This document shows positions 15,273-23,300 of a stretch of 64,000 nucleotides of DNA, in pieces (positions within the stretch are counted from its first letter, which is position 1; every line of letters begins with the position of its first letter). The notes beneath the pieces were generated by a model. It did not search any database. It was given only the letters and a program-made list of their open reading frames with translations, and was not told where the DNA came from. The DNA is from UBA7239 sp964509075 (GTDB lineage Bacteria > Pseudomonadota > Gammaproteobacteria > Pseudomonadales > UBA7239): NCBI GenBank assembly GCA_964509075.1, contig CAZDWC010000001.1, forward strand, positions 416,140 to 480,139. The letters are read 5' to 3'. Made by a program: the position numbers and the translations under genes.

Positions 15273-16319
15273 ATGAAACCTGTTCGATTCGCTCTCTGTT
15301 GTCTCCTGTTTTTTGCTGTGGTCACTGCCGAGGCAGCGCGTGTGGAAAAGCCCTATCTGGTGGAGGTGCCCGTTGCCAGTCAGGCTGCGGCTGACCGTAA
15401 ACTGGCGGAGAACAATGGTTTGCAGTTGTTGCTGGAGCGACTGACCGGTCAGCCGTTGGCTGACAACGCTGCTGTGCGTGCCGCGTCAGTGGAAAGCGTG
15501 TTGTTGCGCGTAGGCTATGCAGAAGACAAGAGCCGTCCCGCGCCGGAGCTGGAAGTCGATGCGCCGCCGCCAGTCTGGTTGCTGCGGCTGGAGTTCTCTC
15601 CAACAGCGGTTGCGCAGCTGATGCGTGAGGCCGGGTTGTCACTGTGGCCGCTGGATCGTCCGCAGTTGCTGGTGGCATTGGTGGACGAAAACGGTATGCC
15701 CCTGTCGGCAGATGTGTCTGCGGCTTTTGAGCGTCAGGCGCGTGTGCGCGGATTGCCGGTGCGCATGGCGGCGGCAGACGTGGTTGCCGCTGCGCAAGGT
15801 TCGGATCCCAACCTGCTTGCCGGTGCCTTGGCAGGTAGTGGTGCGGATGCGTTGTTGCTGGTCAGACTGGCTGGCAGTGATGCAGCAGGTTGGCAGGCAG
15901 AAAGTCATTTGCGATTTCATGAGCAGGATTCAGCCCTGCAACAGCAAGGCGCCAGCCTCGACGCGGCTTTTGCCTCGTTGACGCAGCAGGTGGCAGCGCA
16001 GTTGTCTGCCAGCTATCGCAATAGTGTCACTGCGGATACCGGAACAGTGTTGCTGCGCGTGCAGGTGGATAATGTTCAGGACTATGCAACCTATCAGCGC
16101 GTGCGTGAATTTCTGGAAAAACTGGATGCGGTGCAGCGTGTCAATATCGTGCAGGTGAAGGGTGCCACGGTGATTGCCGACATCGATGCCAAGGGGCGTG
16201 AAAGTTTTCGTGCGCTGGTGGCATTGTTCAGGAACCTGCAATGGCAGGAAGAAATTCTGCCGCCGCCCGGCAGTGATGCCGGCGTGCGCACGCAGTGGCG
16301 TTATCGCTGGGTGGAATGA
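15273..16319 (+). CDS. DUF2066 domain-containing exported protein
   Basis: A 348-residue protein with a signal peptide (MKPVRFALCC and a hydrophobic core, cleavage near AEA). The mature part matches the gammaproteobacterial DUF2066 family (LVEVPVASQ, then NGLQLLLERLTG). The function is not known. The ATG at 15273 was preferred over a TTG two codons upstream. It is transcribed divergently from the cyclase gene, with 92 bp between the two starts, and lies 59 bp ahead of cysK. No partner genes hint at its role. Confidence 0.85.
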   Translation: MKPVRFALCCLLFFAVVTAEAARVEKPYLVEVPVASQAAADRKLAENNGLQLLLERLTGQPLADNAAVRAASVESVLLRVGYAEDKSRPAPELEVDAPPPVWLLRLEFSPTAVAQLMREAGLSLWPLDRPQLLVALVDENGMPLSADVSAAFERQARVRGLPVRMAAADVVAAAQGSDPNLLAGALAGSGADALLLVRLAGSDAAGWQAESHLRFHEQDSALQQQGASLDAAFASLTQQVAAQLSASYRNSVTADTGTVLLRVQVDNVQDYATYQRVREFLEKLDAVQRVNIVQVKGATVIADIDAKGRESFRALVALFRNLQWQEEILPPPGSDAGVRTQWRYRWVE

Positions 16320-16378
16320 GTTTCTGTGTGGAGTGCCTAGCGCGCTCGATTTATTGGTGATTTTTTTCGGAGGCAGTC

Positions 16379-17344
16379 ATGACCTTGTTTGCAGACAACA
16401 GCCAGAGCATCGGCGGCACGCCGCTAGTCAAGCTCAATCGCATTACAACTCACACCATTTATGCAAAAGTTGAGAGTCGCAACCCGGCCGGTTCGGTGAA
16501 ATGCCGCATCGGCGCCAACATGATTGCCGATGCCGAACAGCGCGGTGTGCTGAAATCGGGCATGGAACTGGTTGAGCCCACCAGTGGTAACACCGGCATT
16601 GCACTTGCATTTGTCGCGGCGGCCAAAGGCTATGGCGTCACGCTGACCATGCCGTCCAGTATGAGTCTGGAGCGCCGGCAAATTCTGAAAGCGCTGGGCG
16701 CTAACCTTGTGCTGACCGAGCCGGCGAAGGGAATGAATGGTGCCATCGCCAAGGCGCGTGAAATTGTTGAGAGCAATCCTGCAAAATATTTGCTGTTGCA
16801 GCAGTTCGAGAATGCTGCCAATCCCCAGGCGCATGAAAAAACTACCGGCCCGGAAATCTGGCGCGATACCGAAGGCCGGATTGATATTCTGGTCAGTGGC
16901 GTAGGCACTGGCGGCACCATTTCCGGTATTTCCCGTTACATCAAACAGGTGCAGGGCAAGGCAATAACGGCTGTTGCCGTGGAGCCGGAATCTTCCTACA
17001 TGATCCGCGCAGCGAAGGAAGGAAAAGAGCCGCAACACGCACCGCACAAGATCCAGGGTATTGGTGCAGGCTTTCTTCCTAAAACATTGGATATGGCGAT
17101 GGTGGACGCAGTGGAGGCAGTCAGCAATGAAGATGCTATGGCATGGGCGCATCGATTGATGAAAGAAGAGGGAATTCTTGCCGGTATTTCCAGCGGTGCG
17201 GCTATGGCAGCAGCGGCACGCGTCGCTGAGAGGCCAGAAAATGCAGGCAAAACGATTGTGGTGATTTTGCCGGATTCTGCCGAACGTTATTTGTCATCGC
17301 CGTTGTTTGAAAACATGTTTGGCGAAATGGAAAAAAACCAGTAA
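16379..17344 (+). CDS. cysK: Cysteine synthase A (O-acetylserine sulfhydrylase)
   Basis: A 321-residue PLP enzyme making cysteine from O-acetylserine and sulfide. The PLP lysine is in NPAGSVKCRIGANMI, the substrate loop is PTSGNTGIAL, and the phosphate cup is GVGTGGT. The long version of the family, RRQILKALGANLVLTEPAKG, marks CysK rather than CysM. The start has GGAGGC eight bases upstream. It is followed by a strong terminator. The O-acetylserine supplier cysE is at 26.7 kb. Confidence 0.95.
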   Translation: MTLFADNSQSIGGTPLVKLNRITTHTIYAKVESRNPAGSVKCRIGANMIADAEQRGVLKSGMELVEPTSGNTGIALAFVAAAKGYGVTLTMPSSMSLERRQILKALGANLVLTEPAKGMNGAIAKAREIVESNPAKYLLLQQFENAANPQAHEKTTGPEIWRDTEGRIDILVSGVGTGGTISGISRYIKQVQGKAITAVAVEPESSYMIRAAKEGKEPQHAPHKIQGIGAGFLPKTLDMAMVDAVEAVSNEDAMAWAHRLMKEEGILAGISSGAAMAAAARVAERPENAGKTIVVILPDSAERYLSSPLFENMFGEMEKNQ

Positions 17345-17362
17345 GGCTGTAGATGGTGCTTT

Positions 17363-17393
17363 AAAAAAACGGGAGGCAGAGCCTCCCGTTTTT
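17363..17393. terminator. Strong bidirectional rho-independent terminator
   Basis: AAAAACGGGAGGC-AGA-GCCTCCCGTTTTT is a perfect stem with T and A tracts on both sides. It serves cysK on the plus strand and the glycine-zipper gene on the minus strand. Confidence 0.95.
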
Positions 17394-17406
17394 CTCAGTG
17401 CCGAAC

Positions 17407-17892
17407 TTAATCGTGTTCGCGATGTTTGCGTTTTTTATGGCCGCGGTGCAGGCCGTTATCGTGATCGTTGTAGCGGTCGCCGCCATAATTGCCGCCACTG
17501 CGGCGGTTGTCGCCATCCTTGTTGTCGTCGCCCATGTTGCTGCCTACTGCGCCGCCCACTGCGCCACCCAGCGCTGCGCCCACTACTTCGCCTGTGCTGC
17601 CACCCAGAGCCTTGCCAGCTACAGCACCGCCCACTGCGCCCAAGCCGCCACCGATGGCGGCCTCTGTTTTGTTGCCCTTGTTGGCAGTCGCGGCACCGCC
17701 TGCTGCACCACCCACGGCCGCGCCGATCAAGCCACCACTGGAGCCGCCCAGTTGCTTGCCTACTGCAACGCCCGCTGCGCCACCGGCGGCACCGCCCACG
17801 GCAGAACGCACTGTGTCATCGGCCATGGCAGGTACGGCTGCCAAGGTGGTGGCCAGTATCAGATAGCGTGAAGTTGTGGAAAAGCTTTTCAT
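17407..17892 (-). CDS. Secreted glycine-zipper protein
   Basis: A 161-residue protein with a signal peptide (MKSFSTTSRY start, cleavage after AMA). Two long glycine-zipper blocks follow (repeats of GGAAGGAAG and GGAVGGAVG, residues about 30-125), of the kind that insert in or associate with membranes. The tail is charged, with RGHKKRKHREHD at the end. The start at 17892 is preceded by AGGAG; a start seven residues earlier has none. It is monocistronic with a strong terminator. Its role is unknown; similar proteins are outer-membrane or stress related. Repetitive codons create long open frames on the other strand, which are not genes. Confidence 0.8.
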   Translation of the reverse strand: MKSFSTTSRYLILATTLAAVPAMADDTVRSAVGGAAGGAAGVAVGKQLGGSSGGLIGAAVGGAAGGAATANKGNKTEAAIGGGLGAVGGAVAGKALGGSTGEVVGAALGGAVGGAVGSNMGDDNKDGDNRRSGGNYGGDRYNDHDNGLHRGHKKRKHREHD

Positions 17893-18106
17893 GTGTTGTC
17901 TCCTGGTTGGCAACGAAGATGTTCAACTAACGCTGGCCAGTATGGTTCATACGGGCAGTCGTCGTCGAGTGCCGAGGCTCTGCAGCGTGATGTGCTTCAC
18001 AGTGCGCCACGCCATAGGCTCTATTCAGACAAAGTGATTGCCGGAATGTTTCTGGCCAAAAACCCTTTTGGATGAAGTGGTTGCAATACCTTCTTCATGT
18101 GCTGTC

Positions 18107-18115
18107 TGCTAAAAT
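18107..18115 (+). promoter_or_regulatory. Extended -10 promoter candidate for mgtE
   Basis: TGCTAAAAT fits the extended -10 form. It lies 34 bp before the ATG at 18150 and would exclude the upstream in-frame starts at 18072 and 18114. The rest of the 17893-18149 gap shows nothing else I can name. Confidence 0.45.
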
Positions 18116-18149
18116 GGCCGTCTGTTTTTCCCTTTCCCAGGCTGGCGCC

Positions 18150-19508
18150 ATGTCGCAGACGCTCGACAAACAGCAGACGCAGCTCAAGCTGGACCAGCTC
18201 AATGATGCGCTGTCCAGCGGCACGTTCCTGCAAGTGCGGCGCATGCTCAACAGCCTGTCGGCGCCCAATATTGCGACGCTGCTGGAATCCAGCCCGCCCA
18301 AGAATCGCAGTGTTATCTGGCAGCTGGTCGACAAGGATCGCGAGGGTGAAATCTTTCCCTGGCTCAATGACGAGATCCAGAGCCAGTTCCTCAAGCACAT
18401 GGACCCGGATCGTCTGGCGGAACTGACGGACGATCTCGATGATGACGACATCGCCGATATTCTCCAGCACTTGCCGGATGCTGTGATCGAGGAAGTACTG
18501 GCCTCGATGAGTGAACAGGATCGCCAGCGCGTCGAGCAGATGCTGCAACATGACGAGGATACTGCCGGTGGTCTGATGAACACCGACACCATCACCATCC
18601 ATCCGCGGGTGACGCTGGATGTGGTGTTGCGCTACCTGCGCATGCACAAGGAATTGCCGCCAACGACGGATTGCGTGTTTGTCGTCAACAACGAAGATCA
18701 GCTGGTCGGCTTGTTGCCCATCGCCAAGATTCTTACCACCGATCCGGCAGTTTCGGTGCGTGAGGTTATGATCACCGACGTGCAACCGATTCCTTCGGCG
18801 ATGCCGGCGAGCGAAGTGGCGCAGTTGTTTGAACGTTACGACTGGATCACGGCGCCGGTGGTCGATGAAAACGGCAAGCTGCTCGGCCGTATCACGGTTG
18901 ACGATGTCATCGACGTCATCATCGACGAAGCCGATCACTCGTTGATGAGCATGGCGGGTCTGACCGAAGAGGAAGACGTTTTTGCGCCGACGCTAAAGGT
19001 AGTGCCGCTGCGCAGTGTGTGGCTGGGTATCAATCTGGTTACGGCCTTCATGGCTTCCTGGGTGGTCGGGCAGTTCGAAGGCACGATCCAGAAAGTGGTG
19101 GCCTTGGCGGTATTGATGCCGATTGTGGCGGGCATGGGCGGCGTCGCCGGTACGCAAACCCTTACCATTGTCATTCGCGGTCTGGCACTGGGGCAGATCA
19201 CTCGCCACAACTCGCGCTGGCTGCTGGGCCGGGAATGTCTGGTCGGTTTGGTCAATGGCATGGGCTGGGCCGCAGTGGTGGGTATTGTTTCTGCCTACTG
19301 GTTCAGTGATACCAAGCTTGGTTTCGTGATTGGCGCGGCCATGGTGATCAACATGCTGGTCGCTGCGCTGGCTGGTGCCTTGCTGCCGCTGCTGATGAAG
19401 CGCATGAAGATAGATCCGGCGCTGGCGGGCAGTGTGATTCTTACGACCTTTACCGATTGCATGGGCTTCTTTGCTTTCCTCGGATTGGCAACCTGGTTTT
19501 ATCTCTGA
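18150..19508 (+). CDS. mgtE: Magnesium transporter MgtE
   Basis: A 452-residue inner-membrane Mg2+ channel. The N-terminal superhelical domain (about 20-125, with DLDDDDIADILQHLP) is followed by a tandem CBS domain (about 130-260), a plug helix, and five membrane segments (about 285-450). The MgtE signature GMGGVAGTQTLT lies in the pore region, and the selectivity aspartate is in the last part (LTTFTDCMGFF). The start MSQTLDKQQ is chosen because a -10 element lies just upstream. The frame is open 26 codons further 5' with weaker support. No magnesium riboswitch is recognisable. Confidence 0.93.
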   Translation: MSQTLDKQQTQLKLDQLNDALSSGTFLQVRRMLNSLSAPNIATLLESSPPKNRSVIWQLVDKDREGEIFPWLNDEIQSQFLKHMDPDRLAELTDDLDDDDIADILQHLPDAVIEEVLASMSEQDRQRVEQMLQHDEDTAGGLMNTDTITIHPRVTLDVVLRYLRMHKELPPTTDCVFVVNNEDQLVGLLPIAKILTTDPAVSVREVMITDVQPIPSAMPASEVAQLFERYDWITAPVVDENGKLLGRITVDDVIDVIIDEADHSLMSMAGLTEEEDVFAPTLKVVPLRSVWLGINLVTAFMASWVVGQFEGTIQKVVALAVLMPIVAGMGGVAGTQTLTIVIRGLALGQITRHNSRWLLGRECLVGLVNGMGWAAVVGIVSAYWFSDTKLGFVIGAAMVINMLVAALAGALLPLLMKRMKIDPALAGSVILTTFTDCMGFFAFLGLATWFYL

Positions 19509-19583
19509 CGGTCTCCATGCTCGGGATTTGCCCGGTCTTTGCGCTACAATGCGCGCCTTCCGTTTTTTGGTTCGTCGACTCCC

Positions 19584-20682
19584 ATGCTGGAAATCAATCC
19601 GCTTCTCAATTTGATCAAAGACCTTCGCCAGCGCTCCGATGCGCTGAGGGGGTATCTTTGACTACGCTACCAAGAAAGACCGCCTGACCGAAGTCGAGTT
19701 GGAACTCGGCGATCCCAAAGTCTGGGACAAACCGGAACGCGCGCAGGAACTGGGGCGCGAGCGCGCCGCGCTGGAAGCAGTGGTCGGCACGCTGGATACC
19801 ATGGAAGCTGGGCTCAATGATGTGGCGGACTTGCTGGAAATGGCTGCCGCAGAAGACGACACCGATACTGTCGCCGCCGTGGAAGCCGATCTCGACGAAC
19901 TGCGCAAGAAACTCGAACTGCTGGAATTCCGCCGCATGTTTTCCGGCGAGATGGATCCGAACAACTGCTTCCTCGATATCCAGGCCGGCTCCGGTGGTAC
20001 TGAAGCACAGGATTGGGCGGAGATGTTGCTGCGCATGTATTTGCGCTGGGGCGATGCCAAAGGCTTCAAGACGGAATTGATGGAAGCTTCTGCCGGTGAC
20101 GTGGCAGGTATCAAATCGGCAACGATCCGTTTTGAAGGCGAATATGCCTACGGCTGGTTGCGCACGGAAACCGGTGTACACCGTCTGGTGCGCAAGTCGC
20201 CCTTCGATTCCGGCAATCGCCGTCACACGTCGTTTTCTTCCGTGTTCGTGTCGCCGGAAATCGACGACAAGATCAACATCGACATCAATCCCGCCGATTT
20301 GAAAACCGATGTCTATCGTGCGTCCGGCGCTGGCGGCCAGCACGTCAACAAAACCGAATCGGCGGTGCGTATCACACACATGCCCAGCGGCATTGTGGTG
20401 CAGTGTCAGTCGCAGCGTTCGCAACATGCCAACCGCGATTTCGCCATGAAACAGCTGGCGGCAAAACTGTACGAGATGGAAATGCAGAAGCGCCGCGAAA
20501 AAGCGCAGGCGGTGGAAGACAGTAAATCCGATATTGGTTGGGGCAGCCAGATCCGCTCCTATGTGCTCGACGATTCGCGCATCAAGGATTTGCGCACCGG
20601 CGTGGAAACACGCAATACCCAGCCCGTGCTCGACGGCGATCTCGATCAATTCATCATTGCCAGCCTGAAAAGCGGGCTGTAA
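19584..20682 (+). CDS. prfB: Peptide chain release factor 2, expressed by programmed +1 frameshift
   Basis: The 365-residue product terminates translation at UGA and UAA. The first 25 codons (MLEINPLLNL...) end at an in-frame TGA at 19659-19661. A +1 shift at CTT-TGA-C continues as DYATKKDRL from 19660 to the stop at 20682. The mature protein has the SPF recognition motif (RKSPFDSG) and the catalytic GGQ (ASGAGGQHVN). Length and arrangement match the classic autoregulated prfB. lysS follows after 15 bp, the usual prfB-lysS order. It must be annotated as a joined CDS, not a pseudogene. Confidence 0.96.
19647..19662 (+). other. prfB programmed +1 frameshift site
   Basis: AGGGGG (Shine-Dalgarno-like, 19647-19652), a three-base spacer TAT, then CTTTGAC (19656-19662). 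This is the standard autoregulatory signal: slow UGA decoding when release factor 2 is scarce favours the shift. Confidence 0.95.
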
Positions 20683-20697
20683 CAGGAAAGCAGAAGT

Positions 20698-22212
20698 ATG
20701 AGCGACGAAAAAAACATATCCACCAGTGAAGAAAACAAGCTGGTCGCTGAACGCCGCGCCAAATTACATGCCATCCGCGCACAGGGCCAGGCGTTTCCGA
20801 ATGATTTTCGTCGTGATAGCCAGGCCACAGCCTTGCAAGTCGAACTCGGCGAAAAAACCAAGGAAGAACTGGAAGCGCTGGATCGCAAGGCGTCCATTGC
20901 CGGCCGCATCATGGCCAAACGTGGGCCGTTTTTCGTGCTCGCCGATGTCAGCGGTCGTATCCAGTTCTACATTGACAAGACTCACGCGCAAGCCGAAGAC
21001 ATCAAAACCTGGGATATCGGCGACATCGTCGGCGTGCGCGGCCCCGTGCACAAATCCGGCAAAGGTGATCTCTACGTGTTGGTGGAAAGCGCGCAGTTGC
21101 TGACCAAATCGCTGCGTCCGCTACCGGACAAATGGCACGGATTGTCGGATACCGAAATGCGTTATCGCCAACGTTACGTTGACCTGATTGTCAACGACGA
21201 TGTCAAACGCGTGTTTCGCATTCGTTCGATTGTTATCGATGCCATCCGTGACTACCTGACCGACCGCGATTTTCTCGAAGTGGAAACACCGATGATGCAG
21301 GTGATTCCCGGCGGCGCCACCGCCAAGCCATTTGTCACCTATCACAACGCACTCGACCAGCAGATGTATCTTCGTATTGCGCCGGAACTGTATTTGAAGA
21401 GGCTGGTCGTCGGCGGCTTTGACAAGGTATTCGAGATCAACCGCAACTTCCGCAATGAAGGGCTGTCGACGCGCCACAACCCTGAATTCACCATGCTGGA
21501 ATTCTACGAGGCTTATGCGGATTATCGCGACCTGATGGATCGCACCGAAGAAATGCTGCGCTATGCCGCGCACCGTGCGCTCGGCAGTGCGCAATTCATC
21601 AACACCATTCGCAACGAAGCTGGCGAAGTGACTGAAACACGCGAGTACGATTTTGACCAGCCGTTTGCACGCATGTCCGTTTTCGATTCCATCCTGCACT
21701 TCAATTCCGATGTAAAAGCAGAGGCACTGAGCACTCTGGAGGGTGCGCGTGCCATTGCCGGAAAACTGGGCATTCCGCTCAAAAACTCCTACGGATTAGG
21801 CAAGGTGCAGATCGAGATTTTCGAGAAAACCGTCGAACATCGCCTTATCCAACCGACGTTCATCACTGAATACCCGACAGAGGTTTCACCGCTCGCACGC
21901 CGCAGTGACAACAATCCGTTTGTTACCGATCGCTTCGAGTTTTTTGTCGGCGGGCGTGAAATTGCCAATGGCTTTTCCGAATTGAATGACGCCGAAGATC
22001 AGGCCGAACGCTTCCGCAAGCAAGTGGAAGACAAGGATGCCGGCGATGAAGAGGCCATGCACTACGATGCGGATTACATTACTGCGTTGGAGTACGGGTT
22101 GCCGCCCACTGCCGGCGAAGGCATCGGCATTGATCGTCTGGTGATGTTGCTCACGGACTCACCGTCCATTCGCGACGTGGTCTTGTTCCCGCATATGCGC
22201 CCGCAGGGCTGA
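20698..22212 (+). CDS. lysS: Lysyl-tRNA synthetase, class II
   Basis: A 504-residue class II synthetase. The OB-fold anticodon-binding domain (about 60-170) is followed by the catalytic domain with motif 2 (FRNEGLSTRHNPEFTMLEFY) and motif 3 (GIGIDRLVMLL). It has the usual length. The start has AGGAAAG 10-12 bases upstream and lies 15 bp after prfB, so it is probably cotranscribed; ung follows after seven bases. Confidence 0.97.
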   Translation: MSDEKNISTSEENKLVAERRAKLHAIRAQGQAFPNDFRRDSQATALQVELGEKTKEELEALDRKASIAGRIMAKRGPFFVLADVSGRIQFYIDKTHAQAEDIKTWDIGDIVGVRGPVHKSGKGDLYVLVESAQLLTKSLRPLPDKWHGLSDTEMRYRQRYVDLIVNDDVKRVFRIRSIVIDAIRDYLTDRDFLEVETPMMQVIPGGATAKPFVTYHNALDQQMYLRIAPELYLKRLVVGGFDKVFEINRNFRNEGLSTRHNPEFTMLEFYEAYADYRDLMDRTEEMLRYAAHRALGSAQFINTIRNEAGEVTETREYDFDQPFARMSVFDSILHFNSDVKAEALSTLEGARAIAGKLGIPLKNSYGLGKVQIEIFEKTVEHRLIQPTFITEYPTEVSPLARRSDNNPFVTDRFEFFVGGREIANGFSELNDAEDQAERFRKQVEDKDAGDEEAMHYDADYITALEYGLPPTAGEGIGIDRLVMLLTDSPSIRDVVLFPHMRPQG

Positions 22213-22219
22213 TGTCGGC

Positions 22220-22897
22220 ATGAGTGCCATCAAACTGGATGCAGAGTGGAAGGCTCTGTTACAGCAGGAGTTTGATGCACCGTACATGCAGGATTTGCGT
22301 GCGTTTCTTGCGGCTGAAAAGGCCAAAGGCAAGGTGATCTACCCGCCGGGTTCGCTGTGGTTCAACGCCTTGAACCATACGCCGTTTTCGAAAGTGAAAG
22401 TGGTGATACTGGGACAGGATCCCTACCATGGCCCTCACCAGGCGCACGGCCTGTGTTTTTCAGTGCTCGATGGCGTTCAGCCTCCACCATCACTGGTGAA
22501 TATCTTTGCCGAGATCAAGCGTGATCTGAGCATTGAGCCGCCAGCACATGGCAATCTCACTGCGTGGGCGGATCAGGGCGTGTTATTGCTGAATGCCGTG
22601 CTGACAGTCGAGCAGGGCAAGGCGGGGGCGCATCAGGGCAAAGGCTGGGAACTGTTTACAGACAAGATCGTTGCTCTGCTGAATGAGCAGCGGGAGCATC
22701 TGGTGTTTTTGCTGTGGGGTAGTTACGCTCAGAAGAAAGGCGCCATCATCGACCGAAAAAAACATCTGGTGCTGACGTCACCACACCCATCGCCGCTCTC
22801 GGCTTATCGCGGGTTTATTGGCAATTCGCATTTTTCAAAAACCAATGCTTATTTGAGCAAGCAGGGTATAGCAGCTATCAACTGGGCATTGCAGTGA
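22220..22897 (+). CDS. ung: Uracil-DNA glycosylase, family 1
   Basis: A 225-residue base-excision enzyme that removes uracil from DNA. The water-activating loop GQDPYHGPHQAHGL and the DNA-insertion loop HPSPLSAYRGF are intact. The length is typical. The start follows the lysS stop by seven bases, so it is the third gene of prfB-lysS-ung. It converges with the PilZ gene nine bases later without a recognisable terminator. Confidence 0.96.
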   Translation: MSAIKLDAEWKALLQQEFDAPYMQDLRAFLAAEKAKGKVIYPPGSLWFNALNHTPFSKVKVVILGQDPYHGPHQAHGLCFSVLDGVQPPPSLVNIFAEIKRDLSIEPPAHGNLTAWADQGVLLLNAVLTVEQGKAGAHQGKGWELFTDKIVALLNEQREHLVFLLWGSYAQKKGAIIDRKKHLVLTSPHPSPLSAYRGFIGNSHFSKTNAYLSKQGIAAINWALQ

Positions 22898-22906
22898 GCG
22901 GGCGTA

Positions 22907-23272
22907 TCAGTCGCCAACGGCTTTGATCAGCTTTTGCATCAGTTCAAAATCATCATCGGCGATATCGATGATCTGGCAGCCCGACCAGTACATGGATGCC
23001 TTGCCTTCTGCCGGGCTGCTCCACAGGCAGTCAATACCCATGTCTATTTGGCACTCCGGCCCGTTGTCGATGACGCCGGCATTGATATTCAGGCGGATCT
23101 GGTACAGACAGTCGGGCTGCAGTGGTTTGTGATTGACCAGCATGATGCCTTCCTGCGAAAGGTTGACGACAAGTCCCAGCGGTGATTCGCTGCCTTGCTC
23201 CGCCACTGAAACGGAATTGCGCAGTGAGTGGCGGTAGTGTTTGCGGCGACTGGCCAGTGCATCGTTTTCCAT
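22907..23272 (-). CDS. PilZ-domain protein (cyclic di-GMP effector candidate)
   Basis: A 121-residue single PilZ domain. The c-di-GMP-binding motifs are present as RRKHYR near the N-terminus (RxxxR form) and NLSQEGIM (the [D/N]xSxxG motif). There is no other domain. It lies just upstream of the DUF1631 gene's 3' end on the same strand order. The adjacency of PilZ and DUF1631 genes, together with the GGDEF/EAL genes at 54-58 kb, suggests a local output of c-di-GMP signalling; the target is unknown. Confidence 0.87.
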   Translation of the reverse strand: MENDALASRRKHYRHSLRNSVSVAEQGSESPLGLVVNLSQEGIMLVNHKPLQPDCLYQIRLNINAGVIDNGPECQIDMGIDCLWSSPAEGKASMYWSGCQIIDIADDDFELMQKLIKAVGD

Positions 23273-23300
23273 GTTTTCGCTCTATACAGCATCAATATTG

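Noticed and set aside
17307..17930. Plus-strand frames of 125-207 codons over the glycine-zipper gene
   Set aside because: They come from the repetitive GGC/GCC codons of the minus-strand gene; the translations are Cys/His/Arg-rich low complexity.
19659..19661. Premature stop in prfB suggesting a pseudogene
   Set aside because: It is the standard programmed +1 frameshift site, with the Shine-Dalgarno-like AGGGGG and CTTTGAC in the right spacing.
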